Assembly: GCF_002013895.1 (NCBI RefSeq)
Contig: NZ_MAFQ01000007.1
Location: forward strand, 124,001 to 188,000
Length of the DNA: 64,000 nt
Reading direction: 5' to 3'
Origin: Mycobacteroides franklinii
GTDB taxonomy: Bacteria; Actinomycetota; Actinomycetes; Mycobacteriales; Mycobacteriaceae
Positions 47,348-55,180 of this stretch are shown here, piece by piece. Position 1 is the stretch's first letter. The number at the start of each line of letters is the position of its first letter. The notes under the pieces are model-generated. The model was not told the DNA's origin, did no database searches, and was given only the letters and a program-made list of their open reading frames with translations. A program made the translations under genes and the position numbers.

Positions 47348-47757
47348 CCAGCAGAACAGACAACTCGGCGGCTACCTCCGGGCTGCGCTGCGCTCCCTTC
47401 GCTTCCGTCCGCTGGCGCTCCCGTCCGCGCCGGTCGCTCCACTGCGCCCTGCGTCCGCCGCCGAGCACCAGTGCCACCAGCCAGTGAATACACCCGCAGC
47501 GTTCGTGCCAGCTGCCACCAGGCCAACGACGCTTGCGCCTATCGCTCCGCGGCCAGCACCTTCACCGCGACCCCGCGTCGGCCCACCCGCCCGCACGCTG
47601 CCGAACACAGTCCCCAACCTCGCGCGTGAGGAATTTCTTTACTGGTATCGAGTCACACCCCCAATAACGCTGTAACGCTCGGCTCGCCCCGTGGCACTCA
47701 TCTTCCGGTAACTGGTCGACGCACCGTCGGCCCTCGAACAGCTGAGGAGGGCGCAAT
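47348..47757. other. Gene-free region holding the probable right end of the AICE
   Basis: 410 bases. The first half is very GC rich with a repetitive CGCT/CGCC character (47380-47560). The second half from about 47625 is more mixed (GAGGAATTTCTTTACTGG). TGTAACGC at 47671-47678 may be an ECF sigma -35 sequence. A ribosome site GAGGAGGGCG precedes the next ATG. The missing end of the BON gene is not present. Confidence 0.4.
47671..47692 (+). promoter_or_regulatory. Possible ECF-sigma promoter upstream of the ykgB-like operon
   Basis: TGTAACGC at 47671-47678 recurs upstream of the doxX-like gene (49945-49952), on the other side of the ECF sigma gene. A CGTG follows from 47690, giving a short 13-base spacer. 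Shared -35-like octamers next to an ECF sigma gene suggest autoregulation, but the -10 match is weak. Confidence 0.28.
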
Positions 47758-48255
47758 ATGCCCGCAAACAATGACACCGTCGATAGGACGTCACTCGACG
47801 CAACCCTCACCCGCATCGGAAGCGCGGTCGCTCGCTACGGACTAGCGCTCGTGATCGGGTGGATAGGCGTTCTGAAATTCACCGCCTACGAGGCGCAAGG
47901 GATCGAGCCGCTCGTCGCCAACAGTCCCTTCATGAGTTGGTTGTACGAGTTCTTCTCGGTGACGACATTCTCATCGTTACTCGGTGTCGTCGAGGTCACG
48001 GCCGCGGTTCTACTGGTGGTGAAGCCCTGGCTACCGAAGGTCTCCGCCGTCGGTAGCATCGTTTCGATCGGCCTCTTTACGGCCACGATCAGCTTCCTGT
48101 TCACGACCCCCGGAGCCATGGAGTCCGCAGAAGGCGGCTTCCCGTGGTTGAGCATGACCGGTCAGTTCTTGATCAAGGATGTCGCTCTGCTGGGGATTGC
48201 GTTGTGGACGCTGGGCGATGCACTCAGCAGCGCGAAAGTTCGTGACCGTGTCTGA
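47758..48255 (+). CDS. YkgB/DUF417 family membrane protein (RclC-like)
   Basis: 165 residues, ATG 47758 after GAGGAGGGCG. The DUF417 signature IGWIGVLKFTAYEAQGIEPLVANSPFMSW spans about residues 33-61. Four helices are predicted at about 22-42, 72-92, 98-118 and 135-157. The E. coli relative RclC is in the reactive-chlorine resistance operon. Its neighbours here (flavodoxin-like reductase, ECF sigma, DoxX) fit an oxidative or electrophile stress role. The next gene starts inside its last codons. Confidence 0.85.
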   Translation: MPANNDTVDRTSLDATLTRIGSAVARYGLALVIGWIGVLKFTAYEAQGIEPLVANSPFMSWLYEFFSVTTFSSLLGVVEVTAAVLLVVKPWLPKVSAVGSIVSIGLFTATISFLFTTPGAMESAEGGFPWLSMTGQFLIKDVALLGIALWTLGDALSSAKVRDRV

Positions 48256-48964
48256 CCCAACGCTGGACTTCATCGGACTACGGGCATTGTTCATCAACTG
48301 CACTCTCACGCGGACGCCGGGGGTCAGCAACACTCAGGGGCTCGTCGACGCATCGGCGGGCATCATGGCCAAACATGGTGTGGCCGTGGATGTCGTGCGG
48401 GCCATCGATCACGACATCGCAGTTGGGGTTTGGCCCGACATGCGAGACCACGGGTGGTCGGTAGATGAATGGCCGAGCATCTTCGAGAAGGTGCTTGCCG
48501 CACATATCCTCGTGCTCGCAGGGCCAATCTGGCTGGGCGACAACAGTTCTATCATGAAGAAGGTTCACGAACGTCTGTACGGCGGTTCGCACCTACTCAA
48601 TGACGCCGGTCAATCCCTGTACTACGGCCGGGTCGGCGGTTGCCTCATCACTGGCAATGAGGACGGAGTGAAGCACTGTGCGCAGAACGTTCTGTACACC
48701 CTCCAGCACATTGGTTACACGATCCCACCGCAGGCTGACGCCGGATGGATCGGAGAAGCCGGACCGGGACCCTCATACCTCGACCCCGGTTCCGGCGGTC
48801 CGGACAATGATTTCACCAACAGGAATACGACGTTCATGACATGGAATCTGCTGCACTTCGCGCGAATGCTGCGCGACGAGGGCGGCGTGCCCGCCCACGG
48901 CAACGACCGACGCGGGTGGGAGGCGGGGAGCCGATTCGACTTCGCGAACCCAGAGTACCGATAG
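48248..48964 (+). CDS. Flavodoxin-fold NAD(P)H-dependent FMN reductase family protein
   Basis: 238 residues from GTG 48248; GTG 48242 would add two residues. Both overlap the end of the ykgB-like gene. The flavodoxin fold begins LRALFINCTLTRTPGVSNTQGLVD, with the phosphate-binding loop, and ILVLAGPIWLGDNSSIMKKVHERL near residues 83-106 provides the FMN-contact loop. GGCLITGNEDGVKHC near 133 is also typical. It is probably an NAD(P)H-dependent flavin or quinone reductase. The operon context suggests detoxification under stress. A Tyr/Gly-rich C-terminal extension (GWIGEAGPGPSYLDPGSGGP) is an unusual add-on shared with some actinobacterial homologues. Confidence 0.82.
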   Translation: MSDPTLDFIGLRALFINCTLTRTPGVSNTQGLVDASAGIMAKHGVAVDVVRAIDHDIAVGVWPDMRDHGWSVDEWPSIFEKVLAAHILVLAGPIWLGDNSSIMKKVHERLYGGSHLLNDAGQSLYYGRVGGCLITGNEDGVKHCAQNVLYTLQHIGYTIPPQADAGWIGEAGPGPSYLDPGSGGPDNDFTNRNTTFMTWNLLHFARMLRDEGGVPAHGNDRRGWEAGSRFDFANPEYR

Positions 48965-48984
48965 AGTACCGTCGTTAAGCGACC

Positions 48985-49626
48985 ATGATCGCAACGACGG
49001 CTTCGGAAGACGAGGGCACCTTGATCGCCGCGCTTCGTGCGGGCGACGAGGGCGCCTTCGCCCGTCTGGTCGACTGGCACACACCGGCAATGCTGCGGGT
49101 GGCGCGTGGGTACGTGCCGAGTCGAGAGCATGCCGAGGACGTCGTGCAGGAGACGTGGATCGCGCTCCTCAAGGGCTTGGAAAAGTTCGAGGGACGGTCA
49201 TCCTTGCGTACCTGGCTTTTCACGGTTCTGGTCAACATTGCCAAGTCCAGGGGTCTCAACGAGCGCAGGCACGTTGACACTCAGATCAAGGCATTCACGG
49301 GCGGCACGGTCGACCCCGAGCGATTCCGTGCTGCCGGCGGCGAGTTGGCCGGGCACTGGAAGGCGACAGAGACGCCGACGCCTTTCCCGGACACTCCCGA
49401 AGGCTCGGCTCTGGGCAGCGAACTCACCGCCATCGCTCAGAGTGGCCTCGATACCCTGCCCGAGCGCCAGCGCATCGTGGTGACGCTGCGCGACATGCTT
49501 GGTCTCGATTCCGACGAGGTGTGTGCACTACTCGATATCAGCGCTGCCAACCAGCGGGTGCTGCTGCATCGCGGCCGTGCGGTGATTCGGCAGACCCTCG
49601 AAGATTATCTGAGGGAAGCGTCGTGA
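48985..49626 (+). CDS. ECF-type RNA polymerase sigma factor
   Basis: 213 residues. Region 2 spans about residues 20-95 with YVPSREHAEDVVQETWIALLKGLEKFEG near 43-70. Region 4 spans about 145-205 with LDTLPERQRIVVTLRDMLGLDSDEVCALLDISAANQRVLLHRGR, the DNA-binding helix-turn-helix. The stop overlaps the GTG of a small zinc-finger anti-sigma gene, the usual partner. Genes upstream and downstream (ykgB-like, reductase, doxX) are probable targets; TGTAACGC occurs before both sets. Confidence 0.93.
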   Translation: MIATTASEDEGTLIAALRAGDEGAFARLVDWHTPAMLRVARGYVPSREHAEDVVQETWIALLKGLEKFEGRSSLRTWLFTVLVNIAKSRGLNERRHVDTQIKAFTGGTVDPERFRAAGGELAGHWKATETPTPFPDTPEGSALGSELTAIAQSGLDTLPERQRIVVTLRDMLGLDSDEVCALLDISAANQRVLLHRGRAVIRQTLEDYLREAS

Positions 49627-49856
49627 AGCCACTGGACTGCAACGAACTCGTCGAGATGATCACCGCCTATCTCGACGGGTCACTCGATCTCGAAACGCGG
49701 GCTCGGTTCGACGAGCACCTGCTCGACTGCGACGGGTGCGACAACTACCTGCAGCAGTTTCGGGTCACCATCGGCAGGGTCGGCCGGATCCGTGAGGTCG
49801 AGCTGGCGCCGGAGTTCCGCGCGCAGTTGCTCGACGCCTTCAAAGACTGGCGCTGA
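49623..49856 (+). CDS. Zinc-finger anti-sigma factor
   Basis: 77 residues from GTG 49623, overlapping the sigma stop by 4 bases. Contains the ZAS motif H-x3-C-x2-C in FDEHLLDCDGCDNYL near residues 29-43, with the preceding ELVEMITAYLDGSLD helix. No transmembrane helix, so it is a soluble, redox-sensitive ZAS protein of the RsrA/ChrR type. Zinc loss or Cys oxidation could release the sigma factor. Confidence 0.9.
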   Translation: MKPLDCNELVEMITAYLDGSLDLETRARFDEHLLDCDGCDNYLQQFRVTIGRVGRIREVELAPEFRAQLLDAFKDWR

Positions 49857-49944
49857 CAGCCCGTTCGAGCACAACGTGACGACATCCGGTCTGGCGAACC
49901 GATCTGTGCGCGCCCAATGAGTGTCGATGACCACGTCGGCTGCT

Positions 49945-49968
49945 TGTAACGCCTACGCCACCCGCCGA
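49945..49968 (+). promoter_or_regulatory. Possible ECF-sigma promoter upstream of the doxX-like gene
   Basis: TGTAACGC at 49945-49952 repeats the octamer at 47671. CGACA follows about 15 bases later. It is 72 bases upstream of the doxX-like ATG in the 160-base gap after the anti-sigma gene. Confidence 0.28.
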
Positions 49969-50016
49969 CACCACTAGGCATCGACGCAGAAGTCGTCGCG
50001 AGGGAGGAACAGGCCA

Positions 50017-50529
50017 ATGAGGCATATCGTGATCCATGGCGTCTCCATTACCGCCGGATTCCGGCCGGCGTACCGTCGTGTCTCCGACGTGCTGAACACC
50101 CTCGGCTGGTTGCCGAATCTGGTGCTGCGACTCACCATCGGCTTCATGTTCTTCAGCGGTGCCATCGGCAAGCTCGGCGATCTCACGACGTTCACGCAGA
50201 TGTTCGCCAACTTGGGCATCCCCGCAGCGGGATTTCTCGCTCCCCTCACCGCGGTGGTGGAATTGGTTGGCGGTGCGGCATTGATGTTGGGCCTCGGCAC
50301 CCGCGTCGTGTCACTGGTGCTGGCCGGGGACATGGTCGGCGCGTTGATCACGGACATCGGCCCGGACCTCGCGCACAAGCACCCGGGTTGGTGGGATTTC
50401 CTGAGCAACTTGTTTTATGCACCGGAGTGGCTCCTGGTGGGCCTGCTGACGTGGCTGACATGCGTTGGATCCGGCAAGGCCGGCCTGGACGAGCTGGTTA
50501 ACCGATGCGCGCCGCGTACTGCGGACTGA
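50017..50529 (+). CDS. DoxX family membrane protein
   Basis: 170 residues. Four transmembrane helices (about 30-52, 72-95, 97-112 and 128-150) with the DoxX/SURF4 signature LRLTIGFMFFSGAIGKLGD near residues 37-55 and VVELVGGAALMLGLGTRV near 81-98. A ribosome site GAGGGAGGAAC precedes the ATG. DoxX proteins in mycobacteria can join membrane oxidoreductase complexes that counter oxidative stress, which fits the preceding sigma/anti-sigma pair. Confidence 0.87.
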   Translation: MRHIVIHGVSITAGFRPAYRRVSDVLNTLGWLPNLVLRLTIGFMFFSGAIGKLGDLTTFTQMFANLGIPAAGFLAPLTAVVELVGGAALMLGLGTRVVSLVLAGDMVGALITDIGPDLAHKHPGWWDFLSNLFYAPEWLLVGLLTWLTCVGSGKAGLDELVNRCAPRTAD

Positions 50530-50649
50530 CCGCCGGTGTAGTTCGATCTGCGGCCCGGAGAACATGCTGCGCAGGCGACCGCGCCGGGCGCGATACGAAA
50601 CCGGGGTGGCGCAACGGCCGCCGCTCGTCGCTCGCTTACCGTAGAGGTC

Positions 50650-51288
50650 ATGGCCACCGATCCCGAACCCGCGCCGCCGCGCGCGACGGTGGCGACCACC
50701 GAGCGGGGCCAACGCACCCGGGCAGCCATCATCGACGTGGCGGCCACGCTCATGTACCAGAACGGCGTCTCCGGAACCTCTGTCGACGACATCCTGGCCG
50801 CGTCGGGCACCGGCAAATCGCAGCTCTACCACTACTTCAGCGACAAATCGGAATTGGTCGCGGCGGTGGTCGAACGCCAACTGGAGCGAGTGCTGGCAGC
50901 CCAACCGGGCCTAGCTCACGTCGACTCCATGAAGGGCATTGAGCGCTGGGCACGTGAGGTGGTCAGCCTGCACCGGCAACCCGGTGGCCCGTTCGCCTGT
51001 CCCCTCGGTTCGACCGCTGCGGAGTTGAAGAATGACCCGGCGTTTCGCCCAGCCCTAGCCGCGGCGTTCCGCCGGTGGGAGCAACCGCTCGCCGAGGGCC
51101 TACGCACGATGCGTGCTCGCGGCGAATTGGGCCGACGGGAGAACCCGGACCGGCTGGCAGCCAGCCTGATCGCCGCCCTGCAGGGCGGCATGTTACTGGC
51201 ACGGATCAACGGGGACCTCACGACGCTGCGCGACACTTTGAACGCGGCGGTGGACAACATTCGCCGTCGCACCGTGCCGCCAAGCTGA
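50650..51288 (+). CDS. TetR family transcriptional regulator
   Basis: 212 residues. TetR helix-turn-helix near residues 22-70: RAAIIDVAATLMYQNGVSG, then DDILAASGTGKSQLYHYFSDK. The C-terminal domain (CPLGSTAAELKNDPAFRPAL near 118-137) matches the TetR_C group often controlling electrophile-detoxifying enzymes. The gene ends about 145 bases upstream of the haloalkane dehalogenase. A perfect TGTACT/AGTACA dyad in the gap is the likely operator. Confidence 0.9.
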   Translation: MATDPEPAPPRATVATTERGQRTRAAIIDVAATLMYQNGVSGTSVDDILAASGTGKSQLYHYFSDKSELVAAVVERQLERVLAAQPGLAHVDSMKGIERWAREVVSLHRQPGGPFACPLGSTAAELKNDPAFRPALAAAFRRWEQPLAEGLRTMRARGELGRRENPDRLAASLIAALQGGMLLARINGDLTTLRDTLNAAVDNIRRRTVPPS

Positions 51289-51356
51289 CCGCGGTTCATG
51301 CCGGACGACTCCGGCCGACAGCCGCCGCACGCTGACCTGCATTCCCAGCAGCAAAC

Positions 51357-51372
51357 TGTACTTGACAGTACA
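51357..51372 (+). promoter_or_regulatory. Palindromic operator-promoter before the haloalkane dehalogenase
   Basis: TGTACT-TGAC-AGTACA, perfect 6-base arms with a 4-base centre. It overlaps TTGACA (51362-51367), a consensus -35, and TACAAT (51369-51374), a good -10 for an alternative start point. The dyad lies between the TetR gene and the dehalogenase and ends 60 bases before the proposed start at 51433. Short TetR operators of this type are common. Confidence 0.6.
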
Positions 51373-51432
51373 ATAACGTTCGGGCATGGTGATGATGCGC
51401 GTCATCTGAGCACCCATACGGACGGAGCAGCT

Positions 51433-52347
51433 TTGCAGATTCTTCGCACGCCTGACCAGTGTTTCGCTGACCTTCCGGACTATCCGTTCCAGCCCCACTA
51501 CATCGATGTGGCCAGCGGCGATGGCAACACCATCCTGCGAGTGCACTACGTCGACGAGGGACCTGCCGACGCGCCGCCGGTACTGCTGCTGCACGGTGAG
51601 CCGTCGTGGTCATTCCTTTACCGCAAGATGATTCCGGTGATTACCAGCGCAGGTTTGCGCGCAGTGGCGATCGACTTGGTCGGCTTCGGCCGCAGCGACA
51701 AGCCGGCCAGTCGGGACGACTACACCTACCAGGCTCACGTCGACTGGACCCGCGCTGCCATCGAGGCGATCGGACTCACCGATATCACCCTGGTTTGCCA
51801 AGACTGGGGTGGGCTGATCGGGTTGCGCCTAGTGGGTGAAGATCCCGATCGCTTTGCCCGCGTCGTTGCCGCCAACACGTTCTTGCCTACGGGAGACCGA
51901 CGTCTCGGCAAGGCTTTCCTTGCTTGGCAGAAATACAGTCAGGAGACGCCCAACTTCGACGTCGGCAAGATCGTCAGTGGCGGCTGCTCGACAGCGCTCA
52001 CACACGACGAGATCGCCGCCTATGACGCCCCGTTTCCTGATGACACCTACAAGGCCGGCGCCCGGCAATTCCCGATGCTGGTGCCGACCAGCCCGGACGA
52101 CGCTGCCGCCGCGGCGAATCGGGCAGCATGGGACGCGCTGGGACGCTACGACAAGCCGTTTCTGTGCGCATTCTCCGACCAAGATCCCATCACCGGTGGC
52201 GCCGACGGGGTGCTGCGTTCGTTGATTCCCGGTGCGCACGCCTACGAACCCGTCACGATAACCGGGGCTGGACACTTCCTCCAGGAGGACAACGGCCGTG
52301 AACTCGCCTCCGCGGTAGCCACTTTCATCGCTGCTACGTCGCGATGA
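51433..52347 (+). CDS. Haloalkane dehalogenase (HLD-I, DhlA/DhmA-like)
   Basis: Alpha/beta hydrolase that cleaves carbon-halogen bonds to alcohols, about 304 residues. TTG 51433 gives LQILRTPDQCFADLPDYPF, matching the usual HLD-I start; an ATG at 51298 would put the operator inside the gene. HGEPSWSFLYRKMIP near residue 52 forms the oxyanion hole region. The nucleophile Asp and first halide-binding Trp are in LVCQDWGGLIG near 119. The catalytic acid is in SDQDPITGG near 248, and the catalytic His in GAGHFLQEDNG near 279. It is closest in motif detail to mycobacterial DhmA/Rv2296-type enzymes. A TetR gene and operator precede it. Confidence 0.92.
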   Translation: MQILRTPDQCFADLPDYPFQPHYIDVASGDGNTILRVHYVDEGPADAPPVLLLHGEPSWSFLYRKMIPVITSAGLRAVAIDLVGFGRSDKPASRDDYTYQAHVDWTRAAIEAIGLTDITLVCQDWGGLIGLRLVGEDPDRFARVVAANTFLPTGDRRLGKAFLAWQKYSQETPNFDVGKIVSGGCSTALTHDEIAAYDAPFPDDTYKAGARQFPMLVPTSPDDAAAAANRAAWDALGRYDKPFLCAFSDQDPITGGADGVLRSLIPGAHAYEPVTITGAGHFLQEDNGRELASAVATFIAATSR

Positions 52348-52399
52348 AGCCCGACAGAAGCGAAATCCCTCGTGCGCGTACTGGGCGGTCGGTCATCTG

Positions 52400-53725
52400 G
52401 TGATGTATCGCAACGCAGGCGACGACGGGCAGCTGCAAACGCCAGACAAGCAGCGAGCTTCGCCGATCGCTGAACCGCAGAAAAGGCAGGGCTTGCCGGC
52501 AACGTTGTCGCGGCAGCTGGGAGTCGCGGAGTCGACCAATCGCGCGCAAATTGGTGTCTTCGCCGTATTCGCGGCTCATGCTCTGGTGTTTTCGTCGTGG
52601 GTGGCCCACATCTCTCACGTTAAAGGCGACTTGGGACTTTCCGACGGCGAGCTGGGCGATGCTCTGCTGGGTGCTCCTTTGGGTGCTTTGCTGGCGACGA
52701 CGCTGTGCGTCTGGGTGTTGCCACGCTGGGGAAGTCACCGTCTGGTCCCGGTCACGGTGGCCGGCTACGCGGCGTCCGGGCCCCTTCTGGGTCTTGCCAG
52801 GTCCGAGATGGAGCTTTTTCTGGCGCTGACGTGTGTGGGTTTCTTTTTAGGCGGACTGGACGTCGCGATGAACGTTCAAGCCGCTGCGGTTGAGCGTCTC
52901 GCTGCGAGCCCGATCATGTGTCGCTTCCACGGGGTGCGCAGCGTCGCCGTGTTGCTGGGGTCTTTGATCGGCGCGGCCTGCGTGAGCGCGGACGTGGACC
53001 TGGCTGCCCAGCTGACCGTCATCGGCGCCATGGTCATTGTCGTAGTCCTGCCGCTTTCCCGCGGCTTGCCCAGCGACCCGGCACCCACCGCCGGTAAGCG
53101 AACCGAACGGCCTCCGCGGATCTGGAGAAGTCCGACCGTAATGATCTTGTCGGCCGTCGCGTTCGCGTCTTTTCTGTGTGAAGGATCCGCATCCGACTGG
53201 TCGGGCGAGTATCTTGGCCGCGTCGTCGGCGCGGCGCCTGCCGTGGCCGCGCTCAGCTACGTGCCATTCACTTTGGTGATGGCCGTGACGCGGTTGGGTG
53301 GCCGCCGGCTGTACAGGCGCATATCCATCCGCCGGCTGCTGCCGACATTGGCGCTGTTCGCCGCCGGGGGTCTGTGCGTAACACTGGTAACCGCCGATCT
53401 TACGGCGACTTTTGTGGGGTTTGCGGCTTTAGGCGCGGGAGTGGCGCTGCTGGTGCCCGCTGCGATGACGGCCGCATACTCCCCGAGCGACGCGGGAACC
53501 GCAATTGCCTTGGTCGCCGCCATCGGCTGGGTCGGCTATCTCATTGGTCCACCGTTGATCGGCCAACTGGCCCAGCGGGCCGGGCTGTCCGTGGCGCTGG
53601 TCACCGTCCCGGTCATGATGACGCTGGTTGCGATCGCGATCCGATTCACCGACGCTTTCGACGCGGCAGACGCATTCCCTGCGGACAACGTCAACCATGA
53701 CGGCGAACGCCGGGGGCCGAATTGA
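52400..53725 (+). CDS. MFS transporter (YbjJ-like)
   Basis: 441 residues with 12 predicted helices, after a polar N-terminus of about 45 residues that may be longer than the true protein. The signature FSSWVAHISHVKGDLGLSDGELGDALLGAPLGALL near 70-104 and FFLGGLDVAMNVQAAAVE near 148-165 match the YbjJ-type MFS group. Helices pair up around a central loop (GKRTERPPRIWRS). The substrate is unknown. It lies 52 bases after the dehalogenase and 118 bases before egtA, so export of a dehalogenation product or thiol is possible, but nothing proves it. Confidence 0.85.
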   Translation: MMYRNAGDDGQLQTPDKQRASPIAEPQKRQGLPATLSRQLGVAESTNRAQIGVFAVFAAHALVFSSWVAHISHVKGDLGLSDGELGDALLGAPLGALLATTLCVWVLPRWGSHRLVPVTVAGYAASGPLLGLARSEMELFLALTCVGFFLGGLDVAMNVQAAAVERLAASPIMCRFHGVRSVAVLLGSLIGAACVSADVDLAAQLTVIGAMVIVVVLPLSRGLPSDPAPTAGKRTERPPRIWRSPTVMILSAVAFASFLCEGSASDWSGEYLGRVVGAAPAVAALSYVPFTLVMAVTRLGGRRLYRRISIRRLLPTLALFAAGGLCVTLVTADLTATFVGFAALGAGVALLVPAAMTAAYSPSDAGTAIALVAAIGWVGYLIGPPLIGQLAQRAGLSVALVTVPVMMTLVAIAIRFTDAFDAADAFPADNVNHDGERRGPN

Positions 53726-53843
53726 GTCGAATATCTCGGAGCTTTCAGCGCAGCCTGGTGAGCCGCAACCAGGGTGCGCCCGAGCAACCGGACGCACTGC
53801 CGGTGGCGCACAGCGGTGGTTGGGACCTCGAGGGAAAGCCGCT

Positions 53844-55121
53844 ATGACACATTCTGTTGCACCCCAGCTGGATCAGGACCGCCTGCCCGTTACCGAGCTG
53901 GCCGATTCGGCGGCGGCGGCGCACTACATCACTCGCGGGTGTTTCACCGATGGCCGGTCGGGGCGGGTCGGTCTGGAGGTCGAGGCGCACTGCTTCGACC
54001 CGGGTGCCCCCGCCCGCCGACCGGGCTGGGAAGAGATCACTGACGTTCTCGACGCGCTTCCCCCGCTACCGGGCGGCAGCGCGTTCAGCGTGGAACCTGG
54101 TGGCGCGGTCGAGCTGTCCGGGCCACCCGCCGAGGGCGTACTTCCTGCCGTAGGCGCGATGGCAACCGACCAGGCGGTGCTTCGATCGGCTTTCGGCAAT
54201 GCCGGGCTGGGTCTGGTGTTGTTGGGCACCGACCCGCTACGCGAACCCGAGCGCGTCAATCCGGGCGCACGCTACCGCGCCATGGAACGATTCTTCGTCG
54301 CCGGCAATACCGCTGCCGCTGGTGCGGCGATGATGACATCGACGGCATCCATCCAAATCAACCTCGACGCGGGACCGCAGGCCAGGTGGGCGGCACGACT
54401 ACGGCTGGCACACGCGTTGGGTCCGACGATGATCGCGATCACCGCCAACTCGCCGTTATTGCGCGGGAAGTTCTCCGGCTGGGTGTCGACCCGGCAACAG
54501 GTGTGGGGCCGCCTCGGCTCCGCACGTTGCGGACCCATCCAGCAGGCCGACTGCGAGGATCCGGCCAGCTCCTGGGCGCGCTACGCGCTCAATGCCCCGG
54601 TGATGCTGGTACACGCCCCCGACGCCGTCGCGGTGCGGCGGCGTGTATCTTTCGCCGATTGGGCCGACGGCCGGGTGCTGCTGGGCGGGCGTCGCCCCAA
54701 CACCGCCGACCTCGACTACCACCTGACCACTCTGTTTCCGCCGGTGCGCCCCCGCGGCCGACTCGAGATCCGCTACCTCGACAGCGTTCCCGACGTGCTC
54801 TGGCCGGCCGTGGTGTTCACGCTGGTGACTCTGCTCGACGACCCGGTTGCCGCCGAGGCCGCGGCCGAGGCCGTCGAACCGGTCGCCGCGGGCTGGGAGA
54901 CCGCCGCCCGGATCGGCCTAGCTGACCGGCGGCTGCGCGCGGCCGCCGAGCGGTGCGTGGCCATTGCCGCCGAACGAGTACCCGCTGAACTCGAAGATGC
55001 GATGAGCAGGTTGATCCGCAACGTCGAGCGCGGCCGTTGTCCGGCCCACGACCTGACCGACCGGGTGATGGAGCGTGGCATCACAGCCACGGTCGCTGAG
55101 CTGGCGCACGAAGGATGGTGA
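53844..55121 (+). CDS. egtA: Glutamate-cysteine ligase EgtA (ergothioneine pathway)
   Basis: ATP-dependent formation of gamma-glutamylcysteine, which supplies the sulfur donor for ergothioneine. 425 residues from ATG 53844 (mycobacterial EgtA about 430). GCS2-type motifs: [12 protein letters not shown] near residue 46, [17 protein letters not shown] near 78-94, [15 protein letters not shown] near 155-169 and [20 protein letters not shown] near 300-319. A 41-codon frame starting within the MFS stop ends in an ATGA overlap with this ATG, but resembles nothing known. In mycobacteria egtA is followed by egtB, egtC and egtD; here egtD follows almost at once. Confidence 0.93.
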   Translation: MTHSVAPQLDQDRLPVTELADSAAAAHYITRGCFTDGRSGRVGLEVEAHCFDPGAPARRPGWEEITDVLDALPPLPGGSAFSVEPGGAVELSGPPAEGVLPAVGAMATDQAVLRSAFGNAGLGLVLLGTDPLREPERVNPGARYRAMERFFVAGNTAAAGAAMMTSTASIQINLDAGPQARWAARLRLAHALGPTMIAITANSPLLRGKFSGWVSTRQQVWGRLGSARCGPIQQADCEDPASSWARYALNAPVMLVHAPDAVAVRRRVSFADWADGRVLLGGRRPNTADLDYHLTTLFPPVRPRGRLEIRYLDSVPDVLWPAVVFTLVTLLDDPVAAEAAAEAVEPVAAGWETAARIGLADRRLRAAAERCVAIAAERVPAELEDAMSRLIRNVERGRCPAHDLTDRVMERGITATVAELAHEGW

Positions 55122-55180
55122 CTCTCCAACCGCCGCGCCCCGTGGCACGGCCGGTCTGGTACCGGAAAGGACTGCTATGA
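55118..55180 (+). other. 20-codon residual frame between egtA and egtD: probable egtB-egtC deletion scar
   Basis: A frame opens at GTG 55118 overlapping the egtA stop (GTGA) and closes at TGA 55178-55180 overlapping the egtD start (ATGA). In complete clusters, egtB starts at the egtA stop and egtC ends at the egtD start. Both coupling signals are thus kept, but only 20 codons ([17 protein letters not shown]) lie between. This is what an in-frame deletion from early egtB to late egtC would leave. Confidence 0.5.

Noticed and set aside
47348..47757. Direct repeat of the 40130-40160 junction as attR
   Set aside because: No repeat longer than chance was found by eye; serine integrase cores can be only a few bases, so absence is not informative.
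55122..55176. Intact egtB or egtC elsewhere in the window
   Set aside because: No protein with the DinB/FGE-like EgtB or the glutamine-amidotransferase EgtC pattern occurs in any frame.
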